Made by a program: the position numbers and the translations under genes
Source: Desulfuromonadaceae bacterium
GTDB taxonomy: Bacteria > Desulfobacterota > Desulfuromonadia > Desulfuromonadales > Geopsychrobacteraceae
Reading direction: 5' to 3'
DNA: 8,982 nt
Assembly: GCA_016744555.1 (NCBI GenBank)
Contig: JADGED010000098.1
Coordinates: forward strand, 1 to 8,982
Part shown: piece by piece, positions 1 through 6,472 of the stretch
How positions within the stretch are numbered: the stretch's first letter is position 1
Layout of the letters: every line of letters begins with the position of its first letter
The notes under the pieces: generated by a model
The model's input: the letters and a program-made list of their open reading frames with translations, nothing else
The model's database searches: none
Told to the model about the DNA's origin: nothing

Positions 1-2189
1 ATAAAGCGTTGTAACTCCGCCAGCGCCTCATCCACTCGCTTACCGATTAACTTAAGCTGTGAACTCACCTGCCGTTCAACAATGTTGCGTGTCACCTGGC
101 CGGTTTTGCTGGCTGCGCTAGCAAATCGCGGCGGACGATACTGCTCCAGCGCCCTTAACGGTTGCCGCATCCGCTTACCGCCGACCGACAGCTCAACTGT
201 CGACCCGCTAATCTGCTCTACTTGCGCCTCTACACCAAGAACTGCAATCCTTACCAGCTCACCAACCTTTAGTGCTACCGGCACTTCACCCCGTTGTTTG
301 GGTTTTGGTTTAAACGGTGTCAGTTTTTCCCGAGCAACTGCAAGTTGTTGCCGCTCAGAAACTGATTCTGCTGGTGTTATCGCTCCAACCTTACGCTTAC
401 GCAATACTTTCAACCGAGCTTCGGTCGCAGCAATCAACTCGTCGGCTTGACGGGTTGCCCGCTGCAGAATTTCGCCCTTTTTTTCTTTCAGCTCCTGCAA
501 CTGCTGTTTCCGCAGTCGCTGCGCTACTTCGGCCTCAAGCCGTGCCTGCTTAACCAACAATAACTCTTCTTGGAGTTCTTGCTGTTGCTTGTTCAGCTGC
601 ACCAACAAAGCACTATGGTCGTACTCTTCTCGCCCTAGATACGCAATTGCCCGCTCAACCACCGCTTGTGGCAACTGCAATCGGCTCGCTGTAGTCAGTG
701 CACTACTTGCCCCCGGCATACCGTAACAAAGACGATAGGTTGGAACTAAAGTATCTGGATCAAATTCAACTGCCGCATTTTCAATGCCAGCATGGTCATG
801 AGCATAATGCTTCAGTTGCCCCAAATGGGTAGTCAGCAGAGTTTTTGCCCCCAACTGACACAATCGATCCAGCACTGCCTGTACCAACGCTGCCCCCTCA
901 GAGGGGTCGGTCCCAGTTCCGGCTTCATCGAGCAACACCAACGTATTTGCATCGGCCTGCTCAAGAATCTCTTTTACTTTGAGCAAATGCCCCGAAAAGG
1001 TCGATAAACTTTGCTCTATACTTTGCTCATCACCAATATCGACATACAGGTGACGATAAAGGTGTAAACGGCTATCGGGGGCGCAAGGGATATGTAATCC
1101 AGAACGGACCATCAACAACAATAACCCCAATGTTTTTAACGCAACCGACTTTCCACCGGTATTCGGACCGCTGATCAACAATGCCTGACAATCAACACCT
1201 AACAAAACGTCAACTGGTACCGCCGCAGACAGCTCAAAGCGACCGTCTTGCTCAAGCAGCAATGGATGGCGCGCTTGCTTCAACTCAACCACAGACTCCG
1301 CAACTAACTCGGGGCGACAACCGTTATATGCACGGGATAACCTCCCGCTGGCAAAACGGAGATCAAGTTGTCCCAACTTTTTTTGGTTAGCAGCCAAAAT
1401 TTCTGTGTCCCGGCGCACCAAATCTGTAAGCTGCAACAGGATACGGCGTTCTTCTCGTTGCTCTTCCCGCACTAAATGTTGTAGCTGATTATTTTCTTCC
1501 AGCACTTGCGAGGGTTCCAGATACAGGGTCTGGCCACTGGCCGACTCATCCTGAATAAAACCCTTCAATTGCCCCCGACAATCACTTTTTAACGGCACCA
1601 CATAACGGTTATTGCGTAGAGTTATCACCCGTTCCCGAAATAAACGCGAGCTGGACTCGTTGGTCAGCAACTGATCTAAGCGCTGCTTTATCCGACTACG
1701 GGTCTGCCGCACCCGATAGCGCAAATCCCCTAACGCAGGCGAAGCACTGTCGAGGATTTCACCCCGGCTACCAATTGCTTCCCGCAGGCGCCGCTGTAAC
1801 TCTGGCAATACTACAATTCCAGCTGCCAACTGTGCCAACCGTAGTTGCTGATTTTGCCCTTTGAACCAATTGCGGCAATCTGCCATAACTCGAATTGATT
1901 CGCCAATTTGCAACAAATCAACCGCAGGCAACAAAGTCCCTTCTGCCCGCACCAGTCCAAGCAACGGCAAGATATCGTGGCAACCACCCAATGCCGGAGC
2001 ATCACCATCAAGGAGACAGCGAACCGCTTCATCGGTCTCGGTCAAAGCTACTTCTACAGCATCATAATCGGTCTGTGGCAGTAACTTTTCAGCCATCCGC
2101 AACCCTGGGGCCGACTGGGTTTGTCCCGCCAGCAAGGTACGCAACCGAGGGTATTCAAGCCGCCGCAGTGTCTCTTCGCTACAGATCAT
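1..2189 (-). CDS. mutS2: Endonuclease MutS2 (partial, C-terminus beyond the window)
   Basis: MutS2 is a MutS-family ATPase that binds branched DNA and, in characterised homologues, suppresses homologous recombination or rescues collided ribosomes; it lacks the mismatch-recognition domain of MutS1. I read an uninterrupted frame of 729 codons. It begins MICSEETLRRLEY, like the usual MutS2 N-terminus. The core motif RYVVPLK and a nearby SASGQTLYLEP segment lie near residues 190-220. Walker A is GPNTGGKS at 341-348 and Walker B is LVLLDEAG with D421/E422, followed by GTGTDPSEG. A Gln/Glu/Lys-rich coiled coil spans about 520-590, and the start of the Smr nuclease domain is at about 710. Family length is near 780, so roughly 50-60 residues are missing. 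The Smr entry motif reads LKLIG (712-716) rather than LDLRG. The ATG at 2189 has no clear ribosome site; an in-frame TTG lies 12 bases upstream. It follows cvpA by 53 bp and is probably the last or a late operon gene. Confidence 0.95.
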   Translation of the reverse strand, partial: MICSEETLRRLEYPRLRTLLAGQTQSAPGLRMAEKLLPQTDYDAVEVALTETDEAVRCLLDGDAPALGGCHDILPLLGLVRAEGTLLPAVDLLQIGESIRVMADCRNWFKGQNQQLRLAQLAAGIVVLPELQRRLREAIGSRGEILDSASPALGDLRYRVRQTRSRIKQRLDQLLTNESSSRLFRERVITLRNNRYVVPLKSDCRGQLKGFIQDESASGQTLYLEPSQVLEENNQLQHLVREEQREERRILLQLTDLVRRDTEILAANQKKLGQLDLRFASGRLSRAYNGCRPELVAESVVELKQARHPLLLEQDGRFELSAAVPVDVLLGVDCQALLISGPNTGGKSVALKTLGLLLLMVRSGLHIPCAPDSRLHLYRHLYVDIGDEQSIEQSLSTFSGHLLKVKEILEQADANTLVLLDEAGTGTDPSEGAALVQAVLDRLCQLGAKTLLTTHLGQLKHYAHDHAGIENAAVEFDPDTLVPTYRLCYGMPGASSALTTASRLQLPQAVVERAIAYLGREEYDHSALLVQLNKQQQELQEELLLVKQARLEAEVAQRLRKQQLQELKEKKGEILQRATRQADELIAATEARLKVLRKRKVGAITPAESVSERQQLAVAREKLTPFKPKPKQRGEVPVALKVGELVRIAVLGVEAQVEQISGSTVELSVGGKRMRQPLRALEQYRPPRFASAASKTGQVTRNIVERQVSSQLKLIGKRVDEALAELQRF

Positions 2190-2242
2190 CGATACTTTCA
2201 AAACACCAAAGGGTTCGAACCAGCAACAGTTATCGCTTCTTG

Positions 2243-2725
2243 CTACTCTATCAAACCGCGGCTAGCGACAAAAATTGATTCTCCCAAGGTAACAAATGGT
2301 GGTGACAACTGCGACCCACGCAAGCGCCCCTTGACATAATCTGGTGCTGCCGAAGAATGAAGAGCCAATAAAATCATCGCCAGCAAGACCACGCCCTGGA
2401 CTAGGCCAAAGATTGCTCCCGCCAAACGATTAAAACCACCCAGAAATATCAATTTGACAAAGCGGCTCAACACAAAGCCAATCACGCCAAACAGGACAAC
2501 CACCACCAGGAATATCGCCAAAAACGATCCCCAAACACACAATTGAGCGGGAAGGTTGACTGAATCTTGTAACACCTGCGCCAATGGCAGATGAAAGGTA
2601 AAGGCAAAAACACCACCTAAAACCAAACCCAGCAGTGAGCACACTTCTTTCAATAATCCTCGCAGTACTCCCTTAAGGAGAAAAAAAACAAGAATTACCA
2701 GTATGGCAATGTCAACCAATCCCAA
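2243..2725 (-). CDS. cvpA: CvpA family inner-membrane protein
   Basis: This 160-residue hydrophobic protein matches the CvpA (colicin V production) family, whose biochemical role is not settled; homologues affect colicin V export, envelope stress and bile tolerance. Four membrane segments can be seen at about residues 4-24, 28-48, 64-86 and 103-124. The family signature is present: a KGVLRGLLKE stretch between helices 1 and 2, and GGFNRLAGAIFGLVQG leading into helix 4. The last ~35 residues are hydrophilic. The start is a TTG codon, 11 bp after the yqeY stop; a GGAA element just upstream could serve as ribosome site, and the tight spacing suggests translational coupling to yqeY. mutS2 follows, and cvpA next to mutS2 is a recurrent arrangement in bacteria. 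Family assignment is firm; function is not. Confidence 0.88.
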   Translation of the reverse strand: MGLVDIAILVILVFFLLKGVLRGLLKEVCSLLGLVLGGVFAFTFHLPLAQVLQDSVNLPAQLCVWGSFLAIFLVVVVLFGVIGFVLSRFVKLIFLGGFNRLAGAIFGLVQGVVLLAMILLALHSSAAPDYVKGRLRGSQLSPPFVTLGESIFVASRGLIE

Positions 2726-2736
2726 AAGAATTCCAG

Positions 2737-3183
2737 TTATCCAGCTAAATGTTTGCGTACCAATTGATTGACCATTTTTCCATCGGCAGAGCCTTTGGTT
2801 TTAGCCATTACCAATGGCATAACCTTGCCCATATCTTGCATTGATGCGGCACCAATTTCGGCGATCACAGCAACGACAATGGCACTCACATCCTCTTCGC
2901 TTAGTTGTGCGGGAAGGTAGTCTTGCAATACAGCCAATTCAACCTCTTCCTTCTCTGCTAACTCGAGGCGATCATTGTCACGATACATTTGTGCTGCTTC
3001 GCGTCGCTGCTTTACTGCAGTGCTAATAACCCCAATAATGGCATTATCATCAAGCTCTTGCTGCAATTCGATCTCTTTATTTTTTATGGCACTACGTAAT
3101 TGCCTAATTGTCCCTAACCGCTCAGCTTGCTTGGCTTTCATCGACGTTTTCATGTCTGCCAGTAATTGATCTTTAAGACCCAT
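2737..3183 (-). CDS. yqeY: GatB/YqeY domain-containing protein
   Basis: This is a stand-alone YqeY protein, a small helical protein homologous to the C-terminal tRNA-contacting region of GatB, the amidotransferase that converts Glu-tRNA(Gln) to Gln-tRNA(Gln). The free-standing role is unknown. Visible hallmarks are MGLKDQLLADMKTSMKAK at the N-terminus, RLGTIRQLRSAIKNKEIE, the QRREAAQMY segment, LAVLQDYLPAQLSEEDV and the C-terminal MGKVMPLVMAKTKGSADGK. I chose the ATG at 3183, giving 148 residues, the usual family length; a GGTGA ribosome site sits 7 bases upstream. An in-frame GTG at 3198 would add five unconserved residues (MGELI). In many bacteria yqeY follows rpsU and precedes dnaG/rpoD; here it heads a yqeY-cvpA-mutS2 group instead. 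Confidence 0.92.
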   Translation of the reverse strand: MGLKDQLLADMKTSMKAKQAERLGTIRQLRSAIKNKEIELQQELDDNAIIGVISTAVKQRREAAQMYRDNDRLELAEKEEVELAVLQDYLPAQLSEEDVSAIVVAVIAEIGAASMQDMGKVMPLVMAKTKGSADGKMVNQLVRKHLAG

Positions 3184-3231
3184 AATGAGTTCACCCACAA
3201 GAAAAAGTTTTCACTACATAAACACAAAGAA

Positions 3232-3256
3232 GGTGCCCAGAGATAACTCCGGCACC
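3232..3256 (-). terminator. Hairpin between hemG and yqeY: terminator or leader attenuator
   Basis: GGTGCC and GGCACC form a six-pair outer stem, with an inner GAG/CTC stem and an ATAA loop. Read on the minus strand, the hairpin is followed by the T-rich run TTCTTTGTGTTT, as in a weak intrinsic terminator. It lies 106 bases after the hemG stop and 49 bases before the yqeY ATG. Because a likely promoter lies between hemG and the hairpin, it may instead be in the yqeY leader RNA. The structure is seen directly; which role it plays is inference. Confidence 0.45.
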
Positions 3257-3298
3257 CAATTTATAATATCTGACTTGACCCATTTAAAAGAATTTGCC

Positions 3299-3327
3299 AG
3301 TCTATATAATTAAAATACACAGTTCAA
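3299..3327 (-). promoter_or_regulatory. Putative sigma70 promoter of yqeY-cvpA-mutS2, with A-tract UP-like element
   Basis: On the minus strand, TTGAAC (3322-3327) is separated by exactly 17 bases from TAGACT (3299-3304). Immediately upstream of the -35 box is a run of seven A, one T and seven A (about 3330-3344), like an UP element that contacts the alpha subunit of RNA polymerase. The predicted transcript would start near 3291 and carry a leader of about 108 nt containing the hairpin. The -10 match is 4 of 6, so this is plausible, not certain. Confidence 0.4.
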
Positions 3328-3362
3328 GCTTTTTTTATTTTTTTCAAACTACACAAATCGAC

Positions 3363-4778
3363 TCAATCACCCTTACGCGCTTGCAGCCGGGCAACAACCT
3401 TAGCTGCGGCTTTATTAGCAGCAGCAACACAATCATTTAGGCCAACGCCATAAAAGGCATTACCGGTCAGAATCAAATCCGGAGAATCAAGGAGAGAATC
3501 TTCTAATTGCCGCAATCGATCGCCGTGCCCACGTAAATACTGTGGAATCGCGTGATGATGACGATAAACTTTAACAAACTCCGGATCGCAATCAATCCCC
3601 ATTATCTTCTTTAAGTCGGCTTTAGTTCGTGCCACCACTTCATCTTCAGAGAGCTTGATCGCCTCTTGATTAGCGGCGCCACCCATCATTGACCGCAACA
3701 ACACTTTTCCCTCTGGGGCTCGATGGGAAAAGATACTGGAATCCCATAGCGTACCGAGAGTACTTCGCCCTTCACCCTTAGGAATCAAATAACCAAAGCC
3801 ATTAAGATCGTAGGCAATTCTATCGCGCTGATAACCAAAACAAATTACGTTCATCGTCGCATAGGGAATCTGCTGCAAAATTGCACTAGTAGCACTAAAC
3901 CCCTCTTCCAACATCCCCCCCACTGCGTAGGCTGGTGCTGCGGTGACAACCATTTCGGCTTCTAGCTGTTGCCCATCATCCAAATGGAGTAGAAAACCAC
4001 CTTGCTTCGGCTCAACCCGAGCAACGCCATTACCGCTAAGAACTTTTCCTTGCAAACCTGCGGCTACACCGTCGGCTAATTCCTGAATGCCGCCAGCAAA
4101 GGAGGTCAGTATACCACCGGGGCCAGCAGCACTAGCTACAGCTTTACCGGCTTTAATATCGGCCCGTTTTTTCTTCGCCAACTTCAACATAGCCTTAATT
4201 AAACCACCGTGCTGTTGCTCCAATTCAAAAATGCGGGGAAAACAACTTTTCAAACTCATAGTTTCTGGATCACCGGCAAAAATTCCCGAAACCATCGGCG
4301 AAATCAATTTATCTAGAGCCTCTCCACCTAAGCGGCGGCGACCAAATTCTGCCAACGTCTCATCGCCATCATCAGGGCGCTTAGGAATCACCATTTCTCC
4401 GGCAAGGCGCAACTTGCCCGGCCAAGAGATCAATTTTGATTTCAGGAATGCGGGGCCATTTTCTGGCATCTGGTGGAGCACACCAGAGGAATAGATAAAG
4501 CGTTTCCGAGCATTATCATCGGAACGGAGTAGCTGTTGATCAATCTGTAACTGTTTACACAATTCGAGGGTTGCAGGTTTATTATCGAGGAATCCGTTAG
4601 GGCCACTTTCACACAAAAAGCCATCAGTTTTTTCTGACCATATTTTACCACCGACTTGACTATTTTTTTCGAGCAACAGGGTTTCTACCTCAAGCCCAAC
4701 TGCCTGAGCTTGTTGTTCAACTGCATAGGCGGTAGCAAGTCCAGAAATTCCAGCACCAATAATAACGATACGAACCAT
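3363..4778 (-). CDS. hemG: Protoporphyrinogen/coproporphyrinogen oxidase, FAD-dependent (HemG/HemY type)
   Basis: This enzyme oxidises protoporphyrinogen IX to protoporphyrin IX (or coproporphyrinogen III to coproporphyrin III in the coproporphyrin branch) late in haem synthesis, with FAD as cofactor. The 471-residue length fits the family. The N-terminal dinucleotide-binding motif is GAGISGLATAY, with GxGxxG at 8-13. A ribose-binding acidic residue (E37) is followed by the GGK turn at 43-45, then ESGPNGF near 57-63. The C-terminal FAD contact reads TGNAFYGVGLNDC. The ATG at 4778 is preceded by an AGGAG ribosome site with good spacing. It is divergent from the J-protein gene and upstream of yqeY on the same strand. 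The gene is called hemG in Myxococcus and Geobacter but hemY or cgoX elsewhere; it is unrelated to the flavodoxin-like HemG of E. coli. Whether it acts on proto- or coproporphyrinogen cannot be told from this window, because the neighbouring pathway genes (hemH, hemQ) are not seen. Confidence 0.93.
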   Translation of the reverse strand: MVRIVIIGAGISGLATAYAVEQQAQAVGLEVETLLLEKNSQVGGKIWSEKTDGFLCESGPNGFLDNKPATLELCKQLQIDQQLLRSDDNARKRFIYSSGVLHQMPENGPAFLKSKLISWPGKLRLAGEMVIPKRPDDGDETLAEFGRRRLGGEALDKLISPMVSGIFAGDPETMSLKSCFPRIFELEQQHGGLIKAMLKLAKKKRADIKAGKAVASAAGPGGILTSFAGGIQELADGVAAGLQGKVLSGNGVARVEPKQGGFLLHLDDGQQLEAEMVVTAAPAYAVGGMLEEGFSATSAILQQIPYATMNVICFGYQRDRIAYDLNGFGYLIPKGEGRSTLGTLWDSSIFSHRAPEGKVLLRSMMGGAANQEAIKLSEDEVVARTKADLKKIMGIDCDPEFVKVYRHHHAIPQYLRGHGDRLRQLEDSLLDSPDLILTGNAFYGVGLNDCVAAANKAAAKVVARLQARKGD

Positions 4779-4827
4779 ATATAGCTCCTACATAAAGTGG
4801 AGAGAGAAGGGAATAAAATCAGCAAAC

Positions 4828-4856
4828 ATCCTAGCCTGTCACCTCCACAAGGTCAA
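4828..4856 (-). promoter_or_regulatory. Putative sigma70 promoter of hemG
   Basis: Minus-strand TTGACC (4851-4856) and TAGGAT (4828-4833) are spaced by 17 bases. The -35 box matches 5 of 6 and the -10 box 4 of 6. The predicted leader to the ATG at 4778 is about 40-45 nt and includes the AGGAG ribosome site. Confidence 0.45.
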
Positions 4857-4897
4857 GCAATCCAGACATCTACCATCAACACCTAACAAGCTTCTAC

Positions 4898-4926
4898 TTG
4901 ACGCTACCGAATACGACTCTTATAGT
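4898..4926 (+). promoter_or_regulatory. Sigma70 promoter of the J-protein gene
   Basis: TTGACG (4898-4903), a 17-base spacer and TATAGT (4921-4926) each match the consensus in 5 of 6 positions. The start codon lies 32 bases after the -10 box, and an AGGAG ribosome site (4947-4951) sits 6 bases before the ATG. No CIRCE-type inverted repeat (HrcA site) is visible, so classical HrcA heat-shock control is not indicated. Confidence 0.65.
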
Positions 4927-4957
4927 GGGGGATTAAAATAGTTTAGAGGAGAAATTC

Positions 4958-5842
4958 ATGGCAAAAGACTACTACTCAGTTCTGGGCGTGGAACGTGGCG
5001 CTGACGCTACCACTATAAAAAAAGCTTACCGTAAACTGGCGCAAAAATACCACCCGGACAAGAACCCCGATGACAAGCAGGCTGAAGAGCAATTCAAGCA
5101 AGTCACTGAAGCCTACGCAGTTTTATCTGATAATGAAAAAAGGCAACAATACGACCAATATGGCGATTCCGACTTTCATCAACGCTTTAGCCAAGAAGAC
5201 ATCTTCCGCAACATGAATGTGGGTGATATTTTTGGAAACTTTGGCGGCGGTGGCGGCAATGAAGATATTTTCAGCCAACTTTTTGGTGGCGGTGGTGGCC
5301 GACGGCAACCGAGAAGACCGGCAAAAGGGCAAGATTTTTCAATGCAAATTAGCATTCCATTTCGCCTAGCAGTACAAGGCGGGGAAAGGCGCATTGATTA
5401 CCGCAGCCACGGCAAGGTGGAGCAAATCAAAGTAAGAATTCCGCCCGGAATTGAGAAAGGGAGCAAGTTACGTGTTGCTGGTAAAGGTGGCAGCAGCGCA
5501 AACGGAGCCCCTCCCGGCGACCTATTTCTCCAAATTGACATTGAACCAGATCCAACCTTCACTCGTGACGGTCGCAATCTGTTAGTAAAGGCCGACATCC
5601 CCTATAGTGGTATCTGCATGGGAACTTCGATTGAAGTCCCCACCCTTGACACCCCTAAGCGGGTAAAGGTTCCCGCCGGAATGCAACCGGGACAAAAAAT
5701 CAGGCTCAGAGGATATGGGGTTGCCGCTACCGAAAGTAAACCGGCTGGCGATCTATACGCAATTATCGAAGTTATCGTCCCCAACAACCTGACTGAAGAG
5801 CAAAAACAAGCACTAGAAACCCTTAAATCGGTCGATTTATAG
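4958..5842 (+). CDS. Class B J-domain co-chaperone (DnaJ/CbpA-like)
   Basis: This is a cytoplasmic Hsp40 co-chaperone that delivers substrates to DnaK (Hsp70) and stimulates its ATPase. The 294-residue protein has a J domain at 1-68 with the essential HPD at 32-34, preceded by the KKAYRKLAQKY helix and ending in QQYDQYG. A Gly/Phe-rich linker with two five-glycine runs spans about 75-115. Two C-terminal beta-domains follow from about 125 to 280 (for example VRIPPGIEKGSKLRVAGKG and VKVPAGMQPGQKIRLRGYG). There are no CxxCxGxG repeats, so it lacks the zinc-finger domain and is class B, like CbpA or DnaJ2, rather than the main DnaJ. The glycine linker, length and domain order are all intact. It is not next to dnaK or grpE here and probably forms a single-gene unit. 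I leave the symbol empty because cbpA and dnaJ2 are both used for such proteins. Confidence 0.93.
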   Translation: MAKDYYSVLGVERGADATTIKKAYRKLAQKYHPDKNPDDKQAEEQFKQVTEAYAVLSDNEKRQQYDQYGDSDFHQRFSQEDIFRNMNVGDIFGNFGGGGGNEDIFSQLFGGGGGRRQPRRPAKGQDFSMQISIPFRLAVQGGERRIDYRSHGKVEQIKVRIPPGIEKGSKLRVAGKGGSSANGAPPGDLFLQIDIEPDPTFTRDGRNLLVKADIPYSGICMGTSIEVPTLDTPKRVKVPAGMQPGQKIRLRGYGVAATESKPAGDLYAIIEVIVPNNLTEEQKQALETLKSVDL

Positions 5843-5893
5843 GTAAAAAGTTTTCAACAAGAACAAAAATCACTTGCAGAAAAAAATTAGTAT

Positions 5894-5922
5894 TTCAAAT
5901 TATAACCAAATTAGGCTATAAT
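5894..5922 (+). promoter_or_regulatory. Putative promoter of the His-rich protein gene, within a dyad
   Basis: TTCAAA (5894-5899), a 17-base spacer and a perfect TATAAT (5917-5922) suggest a sigma70 promoter whose transcript would begin near 5929. The same bases form an inverted repeat: AATTATA (5898-5904) and TATAATT (5917-5923), with CC/GG able to pair inside. The dyad could be an operator covering the -10 box. It could also be a weak terminator for the J-protein gene, since ACTTCTTTT follows. The promoter reading is preferred because of the perfect -10. Confidence 0.5.
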
Positions 5923-5949
5923 TACTTCTTTTGACAGGGGACACTTTTT

Positions 5950-6375
5950 GTGATCAGACGTTTCAACCAAACAGCTCTATTTTTCACCTTAACCCTGCTA
6001 ATATTTATTATTGCTGGAACGCAAGCGGTTTATGCTGAGAACCACCCAACAGACGTCACAAACCTTCTTGGCACTAGGGTTGACCGTTGTCACTCAGCTC
6101 CATCGCAGTCCCACCCTACAACCTGCAGTCAACCAGAAACCTGCCATAGGGCAAGACCACAACCAAAAGACATGGGCGGTCATGAGTACCACAATCCGTA
6201 CCACGACTCCCATTCTCTCCACTTTGAACCACGCCAACATACTCCACAATTACGCTTTAGCGAGCCATTCGTTGCGAACTACTCTGTCGCAATGCGGTTG
6301 GCTCATCCTGCAACAATAAACCAAACCACACCACAATCACTACGCAGTATAAGTACCACTGTTATGCTAAATTAA
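5950..6375 (+). CDS. Hypothetical exported histidine-rich protein
   Basis: I do not recognise this 141-codon gene. It starts at a GTG with an AGGGGA ribosome site 8 bases upstream and its own putative promoter. The N-terminus is a textbook Sec signal peptide: MIRRFNQ, a hydrophobic core (about residues 8-23), and a probable signal peptidase I site after AVYA at residue 29. The mature part (about 112 residues) is hydrophilic with no further membrane segment. It contains 11 histidines, with a cluster at 78-97 (GGHEYHNPYHDSH and onward), and three cysteines at 47, 59 and 65. Two cysteines are followed directly by His (CH at 47-48 and 65-66). No CxxCH haem-attachment motif is present. A periplasmic metal- or haem-handling role would suit the Cys/His content and the adjacent resB/ccsA, but this is inference. 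A competing ORF occupies another frame (6011-6319); the signal peptide plus ribosome site favour the frame called here. Confidence 0.55.
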   Translation: MIRRFNQTALFFTLTLLIFIIAGTQAVYAENHPTDVTNLLGTRVDRCHSAPSQSHPTTCSQPETCHRARPQPKDMGGHEYHNPYHDSHSLHFEPRQHTPQLRFSEPFVANYSVAMRLAHPATINQTTPQSLRSISTTVMLN

Positions 6376-6432
6376 GATGCTCCTCTATCAATATAAGAAG
6401 TCGGTTTCTATCGACACTCATACTGACTAAAC

Positions 6433-6450
6433 TTGTCATATTTGTGACAA
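6433..6450. promoter_or_regulatory. Inverted repeat upstream of resB, candidate operator
   Basis: TTGTCA and TGACAA form a perfect 6-bp dyad around a 6-base centre, 22 bases before the resB TTG codon. The symmetric 18-bp shape with short arms is typical of a dimeric regulator site, though it does not match the FNR (TTGAT-N4-ATCAA) or HcpR (TTGAC-N4-GTCAA) consensus. No convincing promoter was found next to it, so it might instead be a small RNA hairpin before the ribosome site. Confidence 0.3.
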
Positions 6451-6472
6451 CTTTACTGAAGGAGATTTCATT

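Noticed and set aside
82..450. Plus-strand open frame of 122 codons.
   Set aside because: It lies opposite the uninterrupted mutS2 frame and gives a low-complexity Ser/Arg/Thr-rich product with no family features. Other plus-strand frames between 317 and 2339 are rejected for the same reason: they lie opposite mutS2 and cvpA.
3283..3297. Possible sigma54 (-24/-12) site on the minus strand, TGGCAAATTCTTTTA.
   Set aside because: The GG of the -24 element is present but the GC expected 10 bases later is missing.
4087..4494. Plus-strand open frame of 135 codons.
   Set aside because: It is antisense to hemG, whose FAD-binding and family motifs are clear. The antisense product shows nothing recognisable.
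4875..4889. A 15-base sequence (ATCAACACCTAACAA) that also occurs at 1191-1205.
   Set aside because: One copy lies within mutS2 coding sequence near the Walker A region and the other in the hemG/J-protein gap. Two exact copies with no flanking similarity are best explained by chance.
5931..5936. Perfect TTGACA hexamer before the His-rich protein gene.
   Set aside because: No -10-like sequence lies 16-18 bases downstream, where the coding region has already begun. The TATAAT upstream is a better promoter.
6011..6319. A 102-codon ORF in another frame overlapping the His-rich exported protein gene.
   Set aside because: It starts inside the signal-peptide region at a TTG without a ribosome site, and its product shows no signal, domain or clear composition bias. 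The frame with signal peptide, GTG and AGGGGA is better supported. If the called gene proves spurious this one should be looked at again.
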